Assembly (NCBI GenBank): GCA_003255025.1
Contig: QANY01002366.1
Location: 1,712,130-1,776,129 of the forward strand
DNA length: 64,000 nt
Direction: 5' to 3'
Source: Datisca glomerata
Taxonomy: Eukaryota; Streptophyta; Magnoliopsida; Cucurbitales; Datiscaceae
Shown piece by piece: positions 11,047 to 22,289 of the stretch; positions within the stretch are counted from its first letter, which is position 1; each line of letters opens with the position of its first letter. The notes below the pieces were generated by a model that saw only the letters and a program-made list of their open reading frames with translations, ran no database searches and was not told the DNA's origin. A program made the position numbers and the translations under genes.

Positions 11047-11569
11047 AATCTGTACTTGGCTCTAAATTACCTATTAAAAAAATAATAGTTAAGATACGTT
11101 TTTAAAAAATTAGTAAGTGATATTTTTTTCATAAAATTAATTTAGTCGTGTAAATTTATAGACCACAACTAAAATATGACTTTTAAAAATAATATTTGAT
11201 ATTTTTGTAGATATTTCATTTATTTAATTATCTATTTAAAAATCATCTTTCAAATATTTCATAAATTTAGGAGTAGTTATAGGAATTATTGGTGATTGTA
11301 TATTTTAAAATTAATTTTAAGTATTTGATTTGTTGATATTAATCCCTAAATTAAAAAAAAAAAAACTGAATAGAAACATGAGATAAGGGTATTGTAGACA
11401 AACCATATAAGTTTACAACTAAATTAACTAAAAAATAGTCATTTACTTACTTTAATTTCTTTTAGGTCAATTTCTAACTTATTACTATGAAAGTGCCTTA
11501 TCTATGTCATTTTCCCATTAGTCTAATGGCCATTATTTTTTTATATAATTTGTTTTCGTTTATATGTAG
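11047..11569. other. AT-rich spacer, no gene seen
   Basis: There is no recognisable coding sequence. It may contain the eroded 5' part of the adjacent PIF/Harbinger transposase, but nothing aligns by eye. Confidence 0.4.
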
Positions 11570-12165
11570 GATTGTATTGGAGCTATTGATACACATATTA
11601 AGTTAACTTTTTCAATTAAAAAGCAACCTTTGCTTCATCAATTGAAAAGGGTATCCAACTTAGAATGTGATGAAGATGTGTGACTTTGACATGTATTTTA
11701 CTTTTGTTGTACCCGGATGTGAAGGAATCACACATGATACTAGTATTTTCTTTCACGATTGAAGATGAGAAATTAAAGTTTTTCAAGTCAGTCGGAAGTT
11801 TGTCAAATACAAACCTTTTTTTGTAAAGGAGTGTACCATGTTAACACCAATAATTTTTTCTTATATGTTATTTGCATATGCTTATTATTTGGTTGATTGT
11901 CGATCTCCATATGGTAAATAGTATCTTACTCCTTATAGATGAGAGCGCACATCATTCACACATTCATTAGAAATGTTCAACTGATCTTTTAAGGAAAATC
12001 ATAGATAGACGTTTGAAGCCTGGAAGGCAATGTGGTATATTTTGAATATTTTAAATGATATGCCTTCAATCTCGCATAATGATCAAGTAGCGTTGGTCTT
12101 CTTGTTGTTATGCTCGTCTATAATTTTATTAGAAAAACATCAATTAGTGATAGAGATTTTTTTTT
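11570..12165 (+). pseudogene. PIF/Harbinger transposase relic (DDE_Tnp_4)
   Basis: It opens with DCIGAIDTHIKLTF, the signature around the first catalytic Asp of Harbinger transposases (the usual GAIDGTHI has lost its Gly). Later, in shifting frames, come YFTFVVPGCEG then THDTSIF (the usual GSAHDSRV region), YYLVDC, FEAWKAMWYILNILNDM, and MLVYNFIRKTSISDRDFF, the C-terminal HNFIR-like block. Many stops and frameshifts separate them. Family role: cut-and-paste transposition with a partner Myb-like protein, which I do not see here. The element ends were not identified. Confidence 0.75.
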
Positions 12166-12493
12166 CTCATTATTGATAATAGTCTTAATTGTTTTTAGCA
12201 ATGGTCATCTTGATATTACATTAGAGACATGTACTATCACTAGTATACTCCTGAAAATGATGGGAAGATGGACTGGATTAAATATTAATAGCCATTAAAT
12301 TAAATGATTAATGACACTTTTAAATCTTTAAACAATATCGTCCAAATTATTTTTAAAATTCCATATATGTACCTTATGATTAATATTTTAATTGTCTGTT
12401 AGATTGTATTGGATTTTTCTTTAACCAATTGTATAACATAAATTTAATCAAGATAGCATACCTTAAAGCAAATATATATATATAAACAAATTT

Positions 12494-12892
12494 TAATATT
12501 ATGGGTGTTCACGAATTGACGATAAAATCGAACCGAACCAAGCTGTTCATGTTAAAAGAATCAAACCGAACCAAGCGGTTCAGTTCGGTTCTTCAGTTCG
12601 ATATTATTAATTCAAAATAATTTTTAAATGATATTATTGAAAAAAATCATATAAAATATAAGTTTTGTTTTGGTTTAGTTCAGTTCGGTTTTATAAAAAA
12701 TTATATATAAAAAATAATATGAATTTAATGTTTCAGTTCAAAAACCACCAAATTTTTTAACCGAATTGAAACTTCAGTTCTCTCATTTTTTTCAAATCGA
12801 ACACATATAAAGAGCCTACTGAATCGGTCATTTTCAGTTCGTTCGGTTTGGTTCGATCGGTTCGGGACAATTTTGAACACCCCTACTAATAT
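12494..12892. mobile_element. Non-autonomous TIR element (GGGTGTTC family), copy 1
   Basis: The element starts near 12502 with TGGGTGTTCACGAATTGACG and ends near 12886 with TTTTGAACACCCCTA, an inverted repeat of about 10 bases. Inside are many CGGTTCGGTTC/GAACCGAACC blocks in both orientations around an AT-rich centre. Both flanks carry TAATAT, a possible target-site duplication. The length and lack of coding sequence fit a MITE. A second family member is at 18295-18704. Confidence 0.75.
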
Positions 12893-13856
12893 ATTTGAAG
12901 AATTCTACAATGAAGGAATGTTCTATATCATTTTTTGCACCTATCTTAACTGTTTAATGTTTAATACTTTTTATCTTTTGGGATTTTATACTCATTACAT
13001 TTTTATTGTTTAGTTTATCGTGTACAACACATATCTTATTAAGATGTTATTGAATTATAAACAATGCATCAAGAAGCATTTTAGTGAGAAAACTAACAAT
13101 CGGGTAAAAATTCCATCATAAGAACAAAAAAATTGTAACTATAGCTTGAAGAGGAGAAGAAACAAAAAAAATCAAAATAAACATAAAGATAAAATTATAT
13201 GAAAACTAAAAATAACAGCGAGAATTCTCATATCAGAAGGAAAAAATGGAGTATATGAGATGGAAAGATATTTTTTAAGAAAAGAGCAAATCGTTTAAAG
13301 CCAATACTTAATTAAAGAAAAAAACATTGTATGTTTGCATTCTATGTGCATCCTTTTACAATTATAATTTAGATTGAATAGTAACTTAAAAATTTAAACT
13401 GAGCCAAAGGCCCCGATGTCAAGGTTTGGTCCTTGATACGTAGCTATTGCATTTTGCTATTTATATAGCCTTTGACCGACAGGTTGTGAATGATAAAAAT
13501 TATCGTAATTCGACCTTTTTCGTTTCTTCAACCAAGACTAACAACTTTGTAAGGGGAGGGAGGGGGTTGTGGAAGTTTTGTTATACCAGTAATTTAGCTG
13601 TCCAGCACTGAAAAGAAATATTTATTAGGCTGTGTTTTTCTAACAAAACCATCTGTAGTTCAAATCTTATGCAGTGTCTTCAACCATATTTCTTAATTTG
13701 AGGATGGAGGCGTTTTGTGCTGTTTTCTTGGCTATAAGACATCCCCAAAAGCTATTTTTAATCAGATCAGAAAGTAGAACGAATTTCAGTGGTATATCTA
13801 AGCAGAAGCACACAAGCATTAGCCATTAGCCGAGCAAGGTAGAGCTCAGCCCAGCA
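12893..13856. other. Upstream region of the SCPL gene
   Basis: There is no gene in this stretch. The last few hundred bases presumably hold the promoter and 5' leader of the gene starting at 13857. A TATA-like TTTATATAGCC lies at about 13460, but whether transcription starts some 30 bases after it cannot be judged from sequence alone. Confidence 0.4.
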
Positions 13857-16558
13857 ATGTTAAGTTTAACTTCTCTGACTTGCCGAAAATGGGCATATTT
13901 GAATTTGCTTCTACTGCTTTTCTTTGTCAATCAAGCATTTTCTGGCACTATTGTCAAGTACTTGCCTGGATTTGACGGTGAACTTCCTTTCAGGCTTGAA
14001 ACCGGGTACTTACTCTTCTTCTTTTAAAAAAAGTATGTCCAGTTTGTGTTGCATTTATTCTGCTTTTCATTTATTTCAAGAAAAATTGTTGTTTAGGTAT
14101 GTGACCGTTGGTAATTCTGAGATGTTTTATTACTTCATTGAGTCTGAAGGGAATCCTAGAGAGGACCCTCTTCTTCTTTGGTATAGTGGAGGTCCTGGTT
14201 GCTCTGCTTTCAATGGCCTCATTTATGAAGTCGGTAATAGTTTTTCCCTTTAAACTAAAACTCTTATTTTCATGAGAGAGAGAGAGAGAGAGGTTTATTA
14301 CTTTCAAGGCTAACTTCTGCTGGAATTAAAACAAGTTTGAAAGGGGAATTTAGAAGATTTTTACTTACTGCTGTCCTCCTTAACTACATGTAGGTCCATT
14401 GGCCTTCAATATTACTGCATATGAAGGGGGTGTGCCTTCCACATATTACTACCCATATTCCTGGACGAGGGTCAGTGATTAGTATCTCAGGCCATTTTTT
14501 ATCAATAAATTTCTTATAAGCCCCTTATTAATATTTACCTTTTGGGATATTAATCTCACTCGTGGCTGTGTATGCGGATGCAGTCAGCTAGCATATTATT
14601 CGTGGATGCGCCGGTTGGAACTGGTTTCTCTTATGCGAAGAATGCGGCGGATTACCTTACTTCTGATACGAAAACTGCATGGCAGGTTTATGGATTTCTA
14701 AGAAAGGTAAATAAGACACATAAGTGAAGTCTGAGAGTTATTTTGAACCGTCCGCCCTGGAATGGCTTTTCACTTATAATCTTGAGTTGTAATACTACAG
14801 TGGCTTGATGAGCATTCAGGATTCCTTGGAGTTCCATTATTCGTAGGAGCTGATTCTTACTCTGGAATTTCTGGCACAATTGTTGTCAAGCACATACTAG
14901 ATGGTAAGTACCTTTCATGCTGATTGCCAAATTCGATATTCGTTCTTCTCAACAGTTTCTCAATTTTATTAGAATTTGTCAAATTTTCAGATAATGATGC
15001 TGGATGGAAGCCACGCCTAAATCTCAAGGTATGCTATTGAATCGCAGAACTCGAGTGGCAAAATGATTATCTCCGTGTTATTTCTGATTCAATGATGGTT
15101 ATGCTAATGAGATAGTAAACAGTAACTTACAGTGAGAGTTGACGATATGGTTTAGGGTTACATTTTAGGATGTCCTCGAACAGATGCATCCATTAACGAG
15201 AACTCGAAGATAATATACTCTCATCGTTTCGGACTTATATCGGATGAACTCTACCAGGTATTCGTTTCCTTTCAAATATGTATACATACATATTTCAGAA
15301 ATAATTACAGCTGTGGATATTAATATGTTTCTGCAGGCAGCTAAAGAGAGTTGTAATGGAACTTATCATGATATTGAGACATCACAGTCTCAATGCTATG
15401 AGGATCTTCAATTAATCAAGAAGGTAAAAGGCTGTACAGAATTTTCACTCATCGTTTAGTTAAGAATTCCGGGAACTATTAATTATAGGAATTATTGACT
15501 AGTGTTCTGATATTATAGTGCATCAAAGATATAAACAAGAATAGCATTCTTGAGCCGAAGTGCACGTGGGCATCACCCGAGCCAAATGATGAATCGGTTA
15601 GAAGATCTCTAACAGAGAAGCCTGAAGATTTCATCCTGTCACCTCCGAAAATCCCCGAGTTTTGGTGCCATGTAAATCTCTCTTAACCTTATGTGTTTTC
15701 CATTCTTAAAGATATGCCGAATGACTTATAAAAACTACTCCATTTTCTGCAGAACTTCAATTATGCACTCTCTTACCCCTGGGCTAATGATAATGGCGTC
15801 CGCAAAGCTCTTAACGTCAGAGAGGTAACACTAACAGTACTCCTAAAACGAACAATGATGCCATTTTTATGCTGATAATCCAGATTTATATGTATAATTG
15901 TTTCAGGGAACAGTATATGATTGGAAGAGGTGTAACAAAAGTTTAGCTTTCACATTTGATGTGAGTAGCGTGCTCGAATATCATCGAAATCTAAGTACAA
16001 AAGGATTACAAGTTCTAATATACAAGTAATCTATTCCAAACACATTAAAATTTGATCCATATGTGAAGTGTTAATCGAATTATTCTGAACAATATGATTT
16101 ACTTTTGCTGCAGTGGGGACCATGACTTAACAATTCCAAACATTGGCACAGAGCAATGGATAAGGGAGTTGAACTTGACCATTGTTAATGATTGGAGACC
16201 TTGGATAGTTGATGGTCAAATTGCTGGGTCAGTTTTATTTCCTCTCTTCTGTATATAACCTTCCTAATGTTTAAAGCTGCTGACTAAATAAGTTTTTGGG
16301 CTGTTTGAGTTGTGCAGATATACTATCAAATATTCGAGTAATGGATACCGCTTGACATATGCTACTGTAAAGGTAAACTACAGAAATTTGTCAAAATACA
16401 AAAGATTTCTAAGTTATCTAATCTCATTATCAGTGTATGCACAAAACACTCACAACACATGCTTGGAGTTGCAGGGGGCAGGTCACTCACCTCAAGAGTA
16501 CAAGCGAAGAGAATGCTTTGACATGTTTGATAGATTTATCCATTACTATCCAATTTAA
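13857..16558 (+). CDS. Serine carboxypeptidase-like protein (SCPL, S10 family), 14 exons
   Basis: Fourteen exons join in frame with GT-AG borders: 13857-14005, 14097-14233, 14394-14470, 14584-14706, 14801-14903, 14991-15028, 15156-15257, 15337-15423, 15519-15671, 15753-15824, 15907-16025, 16114-16227, 16318-16372 and 16475-16558. The product is 470 residues, a normal length for clade I SCPL proteins. Residues about 13-31 form a hydrophobic signal peptide ([16 protein letters not shown]), so the protein should enter the secretory route, probably to the vacuole. The oxyanion-hole motif is [15 protein letters not shown]. Catalytic residues by position are Ser181 (GADSYSG), Asp389 (YNGDHD) and His447 (GAGHSPQEY). 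Possible N-glycosylation sites include NIT, NGT, NKS and NLT. Plant clade I members include glucose-ester-dependent acyltransferases as well as peptidases; sequence alone does not settle the reaction. Oddities: GADSYSG instead of the usual GGDSYSG or GESYSG, and GCPRTD where GNPxTD is normal. The start is the first ATG before the signal peptide. Confidence 0.93.
14274..14292. repeat. GA microsatellite in SCPL intron 2
   Basis: A run of GA dinucleotides lies about 40 bases after the exon 2 donor site, inside the intron. It does not affect the reading frame. Confidence 0.9.
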
Positions 16559-16685
16559 GTAATGTTCAAAAAGCTGTTGTTGCTTCTATTTCTGCCTCTA
16601 AATGAAGGTTTCTCTGTTGTGATTTTGTACCACTTCATCGGCATAAATGAGCAAATGTTGTCAGCAATTTGCATATTCAGTTAGT

Positions 16686-16691
16686 AATAAA
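16686..16691 (+). promoter_or_regulatory. Candidate polyadenylation signal of the SCPL gene
   Basis: AATAAA lies 128 bases after the stop codon in a T/A-rich context, a reasonable distance for a plant 3' UTR. Plant signals are loose, so this is only a candidate. Confidence 0.4.
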
Positions 16692-17164
16692 TATCTCTTA
16701 TACATTTCTAAGTTCCAAGTTCGATTTATTTTGTCAAATTGTGGATAATGTACAATCATTTATGCTGGGATGGTAATTTTGTGTATCTATTATTAGGAGG
16801 CTGTGATATGAACCATATTTTTGTCCCCTCTCTGTAAGTCAAATCTACCATTCAAATATGTCCCTCACCCTTTCATGTTTTAATTAATGATATGTTTATT
16901 TTATCTGATAAATTACATCAATTTTTCTTATAGTTTGTCTTAATCATATGGATATTTCTCTAGTTAGCTCTTTGCCCTTAGTGAAAATGTCTAAAATACA
17001 TTCTCTAATAGACGCCTCACCACTTTTTGATGCAACCATCATGCATTTCAGCAAAAAATCATAGACAAAGATGTTTTAGACTTAATCTCAAACGTCGATG
17101 TATACAAGTCATAGTATATAACTAAATAAAATTAATTTTTTTTTTACAAAAATACGGCAAATAC
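16692..17164. other. Spacer between SCPL and the LINE relic
   Basis: AT-rich sequence with nothing recognised. Confidence 0.5.
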
Positions 17165-18790
17165 ATGAGTCTTCCCTCCTCAAAGCTGAGCGTTCCCTCT
17201 TCTCCCATTGAAGCTTTTCTGTGTCCTTTTTCCCCTGCTCTCATGGAGGATACTACTAGCAAATGGCAGACGCTTTCACTCACGGAAGAAGAAAACGAAG
17301 TCGTCAACATTTCCCCCAACTCGACGGAGTCGGCCTTAGACAAAAATCGTTGCCTCCTCCTAAAATCGTTAACAAACATGCCTTCAAGAAAACACTCCTT
17401 CAGGTCTGGAATCTTTCCCAAGGCACAGTCATCAAAGAGCTCTGAACTTTTCTTGGTCAATTTCATAAACCCCATGGAGAAAAAGAAAATCACCAACAAC
17501 GAACCGTGGCATTTTGATAAATCTCTCATCCTTATGGGAGACCTAGATGAATCAAAGCAACCGTCTGATATTGTCCTCTCAGAAATCAGTTTCTGGATTC
17601 ACGTCTATAACCTTCCCCTAGCAAGCATGATAAAGGAAATGGGGTGTATAATTGGAGAATAAATTGGAAAATTTTTAGTGGTAGAAGAAAACCCCGAGGG
17701 TGGATGCTAGGGGAAATTCCTTCGTCTGAGAGTCGTCTAAATGCCGATGCTCTACTTCTACGCGGGATAAAACTTAATCTTTCTCCCTCGGGTTCTATCA
17801 TCTGGGCAACCTTTAAGTACGAAAAATTACCCAATTTCTGCTACTATTGTGGGAAGTGAACCATACAAGTAGGGATTGCGAGCTTATCCTCTCCTCTGAC
17901 TCCAGAAAACCCAAAAAATACCTTTGAGTATGGCCCTTGGTTAAGGGCAGCAGAAACCCAAAGTAAATCGCTCAAGCCCCTGGATAAAACCCCATATACC
18001 TCCTCAGATCTGAAAATCCAAAACAGAGGCTCTCTCTCCTTCCCCAAGTGATTCTCATTCAGAAAATCCCCTGTCCAAACCAGAAAATCACAGGCGGTCG
18101 GTAGAAGAAGAAAACCGGACGTTAGGCAACATGAGTGCGGGGAAACTCAGAATCAGCCAATAGTCCAATTACCACGTGGAAGTTGTGAGGATCCACCTCA
18201 GACAAAATCCTTCGCGACAATTGTCGCCGACAATGGGAGTGCGTCGCCTGTACCTGTCAATGGGAAGGAGTTGGACGGAATCTGTCAGGGAATTTGAGGT
18301 GTTCAAAATTGTCTCGACTGAATAAAAAATGATCGGTTCGATTGATTTTTTATATGTGTTCGATTTGATTCGGTTCATTTTTTTAGATCGACTTGAAATT
18401 TTGATTTTATTTGAAATTTTGATGGTTTCGAACCGAATTAAAACATTAAATTAATATTATTGTTTTGTTTTTTATATATAATTTCATATAAAATCGAACC
18501 GATTTTTTTTATTTTATATTATTTTTTCAATAATATCATTAAACATTTATTTTTAATTAATAATACCAAACCGAAACTCATGGTTCGGTCCGGTACAGAT
18601 TGTTTAGCATTCACAGTTCGGTTCGATTTTATTGTCGAACCGAAGTTTCGGTTCAGTTCAGTTTTTGGTCAAAAACTGGCCGAATCGAACTGGGAACACC
18701 CCTAAGGGAAATGACGGCTTACTACTTTTGGAGGATAGTAGCCACGTTAGGGAAGAAGACTGTTTGGATGATGACTTAATGGACTCCTCT
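17165..18790 (+). pseudogene. L1-type LINE ORF1 (DUF4283 plus CCHC), interrupted
   Basis: A 165-residue open stretch from 17165 contains the DUF4283 region: SLTEEENEVVNI, then WHFDKSLILMGDLDESKQPS and SFWIHVYNLPLASMIKEMG. It continues beyond a stop (about 17659) as IGKFLVVEENPEGG, and after a frame change as GIKLNLSPSGSIIWATFKYE. The zinc knuckle CYYCGK (about 17838) runs, after a one-base frameshift, into NHTSRDCE, giving C-X2-C-X4-H-X4-C overall. The YGPWL motif that typically follows is at about 17928. From 18295 to 18704 a TIR element is inserted, and the frame resumes afterwards with GNDGLLLLEDSSHVREEDC and ends near 18790. Family role: nucleic-acid-binding protein of plant L1 elements. 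No endonuclease or RT follows. Confidence 0.85.
18295..18704. mobile_element. Non-autonomous TIR element (GGGTGTTC family), copy 2, inside the LINE
   Basis: The left end is TGAGGTGTTCAAAATTG and the right end is GGGAACACCCCTA, matching the ends of copy 1 at 12502-12886. The interior again consists of CGGTTCG and CGAACCG blocks around AT-rich sequence. The flanks are AGGGAATT (18287-18294) and AGGGAAAT (18705-18712), an 8-base duplication with one mismatch. Such a length is typical of hAT-superfamily insertions, so a hAT-mobilised MITE is the best guess. There is no coding capacity; a short frame at 18460-18705 is incidental. Confidence 0.85.
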
Positions 18791-20880
18791 CCCCTCACTA
18801 TGGATAATTAGTAATGTACAGAAATAGACCATTGGTCCAAATTAAAGTAAAATAATAGCCTAGATTGAATTTAACTTTAAAAAATAGACACTCTAAATGG
18901 CGGCAAAAACTTTTGATACCGAAAAAGAAAGTTCGGTGGAAAAAAGTTACAGAAAATTATATGTATATGGTATATTTCATATATATTGTACATATTACAT
19001 ATGTTATATATTATATATACAGTATAAATTATATTGACATATTATTTTCTTATAAAATTTATGGTTTTAAAAATATATATGTTAGTATATTTAGTATATT
19101 TACAGTATGTATTTAATTAGTATAGTTCACATTAGTTAGGTTTTGTGATTACAAGAATATTATATGATATTTTTCATTATTTATTATATGTAATATAATA
19201 TATTGTGTAATAAATGTAACTACATGATCGTTTCTTGAAATCTTTATTTTATTAATATGAAATTCATACAAATATACTCATAAATCTCATATAATGAAAG
19301 ACACACACACACATGTTCTTCAATACATGATTGTTTTAATGTTATTATGTGGAACGATAATAGAAAGTGCTGTACTTATCTAGATCTGGTAATCAACTAA
19401 AATATTAATTGATTTATTAACTGAATTAATTGGTTAATTAAATTAATTAAATTAATTAATTTAATTAATTAAAATAATAATTAATCAATTGAATAATAAT
19501 ATTGTTAGAGAAAATAATATAAATGGAGAAAGCGAGAATGAATTGGTGATTTGGGATGAGGGAAGTAGATTGGGTGGGGAGGAGAGTGGGCTGAGAGGTG
19601 GAAAGTTGGAGAGGGAATGAAGAGTTCGGATTAGGTGGCAGCACACGGGCTAAAAAATGTGAGCTTAAGAGTCTAATGACTATTTTTTATGATATTTTAC
19701 AAATATGTTATTTTCTATATTTGTTATTTGGTTGGGCCTATTTTTCAAGAAAGCCCTATGGATAATCATATCCCATCTCCTTCTTGGGCCTTTTTCTCTT
19801 AAGCCCACTTAAACCATAATTTAAAGACTTTAAACATGACTAACAAGCTTTTATTATATTATTAATATAAAAAGGAAGAACTACACAAATGGTCGCCCTG
19901 TTTTTAATTGCAATAATGGTCGGACGACCAAGTGTATAATAATAAATTACAAAACCATTTACCATTAGGCCCTTAATGAAAATGGCCTAGAGTCCACGCG
20001 CTACAATTACGCATGTAATGGCCCAATACGCGTAACTGTAGCACCAATTTAAACGAAATAAAATGCCCTTATATGAAAACGCTCATTTTGATGCAGGGAA
20101 GAAAAGTGAGAAAACAAGTTAAATTATAAAGATACACACTCGCCGATCGTTGACATGTGTACCAGACTTACAACACTGACCGTTCGATTAAAAATACACG
20201 GATCATCACTCAAAAACACTCCATCATCGAAACAGAATACCCACGAAATCCAGAATACCCACGAAAATGAAAACCCACTTCCATTGCTCCGACCTGCACG
20301 AAAAGGCAACCGCCAACAAGAATCAATAAAAGGATATCGAAGTTGCAAAAACATTCCGCAACAAGTAAGAAATTTCTTCTGTACATTTTACCAGTATCTA
20401 ACTTATTGACCTAATCTTGTTTTTTATAATTTCAGTACTTTAGATGCTTATTAAGTTCGCCGTTTCAATAAATATGTTAAATACATGTTTCTAATATCTA
20501 ATTTAGTTACAAAAACTTCTATTAACTCTATTTGCTTTGATTTTTCTTCTGATTTTTTACTAGTATCTAGATTACTGACCTAATCTTATTCTGTTTAGTT
20601 TTAGTTTACTATCTAGAAGTTTTGAGTCTTGTAGAGGCATATTAAGTCCTCAAATTCAATAAATCTGCTAATAAAATTTTCTTGTATCAAATTTAGTTAT
20701 AAAAGCTTCCATTAACCAAAAGTAGTGGGATTTACATTTTTGTTTATGAGCATCATAATTTGAAACATATTGAACACATCACACTAGCTATGTTCAATGT
20801 ATATAAATTAGATACATTTGGTATCTCATTTAAATACTGGTTTAAGAATATGAATATTTATATGCTTAAATTGTGTTGTT
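18791..20880. other. AT-rich intergenic region with simple repeats
   Basis: No supported gene. Contents: very AT-rich sequence (about 18950-19300), a short AC run (about 19303-19313), an AATTAATT-rich low-complexity block (about 19396-19495), and a purine-rich stretch (about 19550-19640). An inverted repeat at 19999-20042 pairs GCTACAATTACGC with GCGTAACTGTAGC. A frame at 20155-20409 has no recognisable domain; it could be an eroded exon of the DUF1985 element further right, which I cannot show. Confidence 0.45.
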
Positions 20881-20890
20881 ATGATTGACA

Positions 20891-22020
20891 GATGCCTCGC
20901 GAAAAAAAGAAATCCCATAAAAAACATAAAAAAACAGAAGGGCTGGCCCGTAGAACAAGATCACAAGTTCGAAGAATGAAATATAGACAAAAGAAAAAGG
21001 CAGTACACCAGCAACAAACAAAACTACTATAGATTCCAGAACTAGAAGGGTTGTTTGAAATTCAACCTACAACCCAAGAAGAGGAAACCCATCCTACAAC
21101 CCAAGAAGAAGAAGCACAACCTACCTTAACTCGAAGATGAAATACAAAATACAACACAAGAAGATCAAACACAAAATATAACACAAGAAGAAGACAATGA
21201 GGAAGAAACACAAGAAGAAGACAATGATGAAGAAGCTAAAGAAGAAGAGGATGATAATGAAGAAGAATCTGATGAAAAAGAAGCTGATGAAGAAGAACAA
21301 GAATTTGAAAAGGAAGCCGACGACGATGCCGCATACAAGTCAAAGGTAAACCATATCTAAAAATGATATATGTCAATAATTTTGATACTGGACTGATATA
21401 ATTTATTTATCAATTTAGAACAACCCACTGCTTGTTCTGCCAAACAAGTGGAATGCGAAGTAGAGGATAAACCTGTAATAGCAACCATAAAAAAGATTTT
21501 GAATGCTAAACAATAAAGATGTTTCAAGGAAACATGTTTGGGGCATTTGCTTGACACCGAGATTCATAGCTTCCCATCACAATTGTTTATGCACCTACTA
21601 AGATAACAGTTCCAAAATGTCAACAAAATCGACAGGGTCTGCTTTAATTTTGATTGAACAATTGTAAGTTTTGGTCTGAAAGAACTCGCCCTTGTAACAG
21701 GGCTGAATGGTGGTGAGTATGCACTCATTCGGAAAGGTGGGATGCCGACAGGGGAGTTAAGAGAGGTTATTTTTCCTAGAGTGAAGTCAATAACTAGAAA
21801 GAACCTTACATTCTCATTCAATGCAATGTAAGGAGCAAAAGAGGAGTGCATGATAAAAGTTGCAAGGTTATACTTCTTAGAAAATTTTTTGTTAGGATAG
21901 CAGGAAAGCATCAAGATCAACATACAACACGTCGACATGATTGATGATGATGAGATTTTTTAGAAGTACCCGTGGAGGAGGCTATCATATGAGCTAACCA
22001 TATAATGCATATGGCCAACA
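20891..22020 (+). pseudogene. DUF1985-type transposon protein relic
   Basis: A lysine-rich start at 20891 (MPREKKKSHKKHKKTEGLA) leads into a repeated TTQEEE/NTRRR stretch broken by stops, then a Glu/Asp-rich block (about 21180-21345) with a possible splice donor after DDDAAYKSK. From about 21515 the DUF1985 signature appears in shifting frames: FKETCLGHLLDTEIHSFPSQ, then FNFD, SFGLKELALVTGLNGGEY, and AKEECMIKVARLYFLENF. DUF1985 is known from plant Mutator-like and related elements that also carry Ulp1-type cysteine proteases. No protease domain is visible here. Multiple stops and frameshifts make it non-functional. Confidence 0.65.
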
Positions 22021-22289
22021 CAATTTTTAACACGGACATGGTATGTAGTTTATTTACGGTATATAAATGTATTTACATTTGTTGTAAAATATTCTTCTTA
22101 CTAACCTTTTTCTTATGTAACAAATGATTAAATAGCTATGCATTATTTTGACGTCGATAAATCCCACAAAGGCAAGAATTGGATGAAGCGCACATGGCTA
22201 CATTCCATACCACAAGCAAGTCAACAAAAAAAGGGAAGGAACCAGTAACTAATGTTGTCCAATCAGATGAATAAGACACATTTGATCAA

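Noticed and set aside
17122..17529. 135-residue minus-strand frame
   Set aside because: It is the antisense shadow of the LINE ORF1, whose plus-strand motifs are clear.
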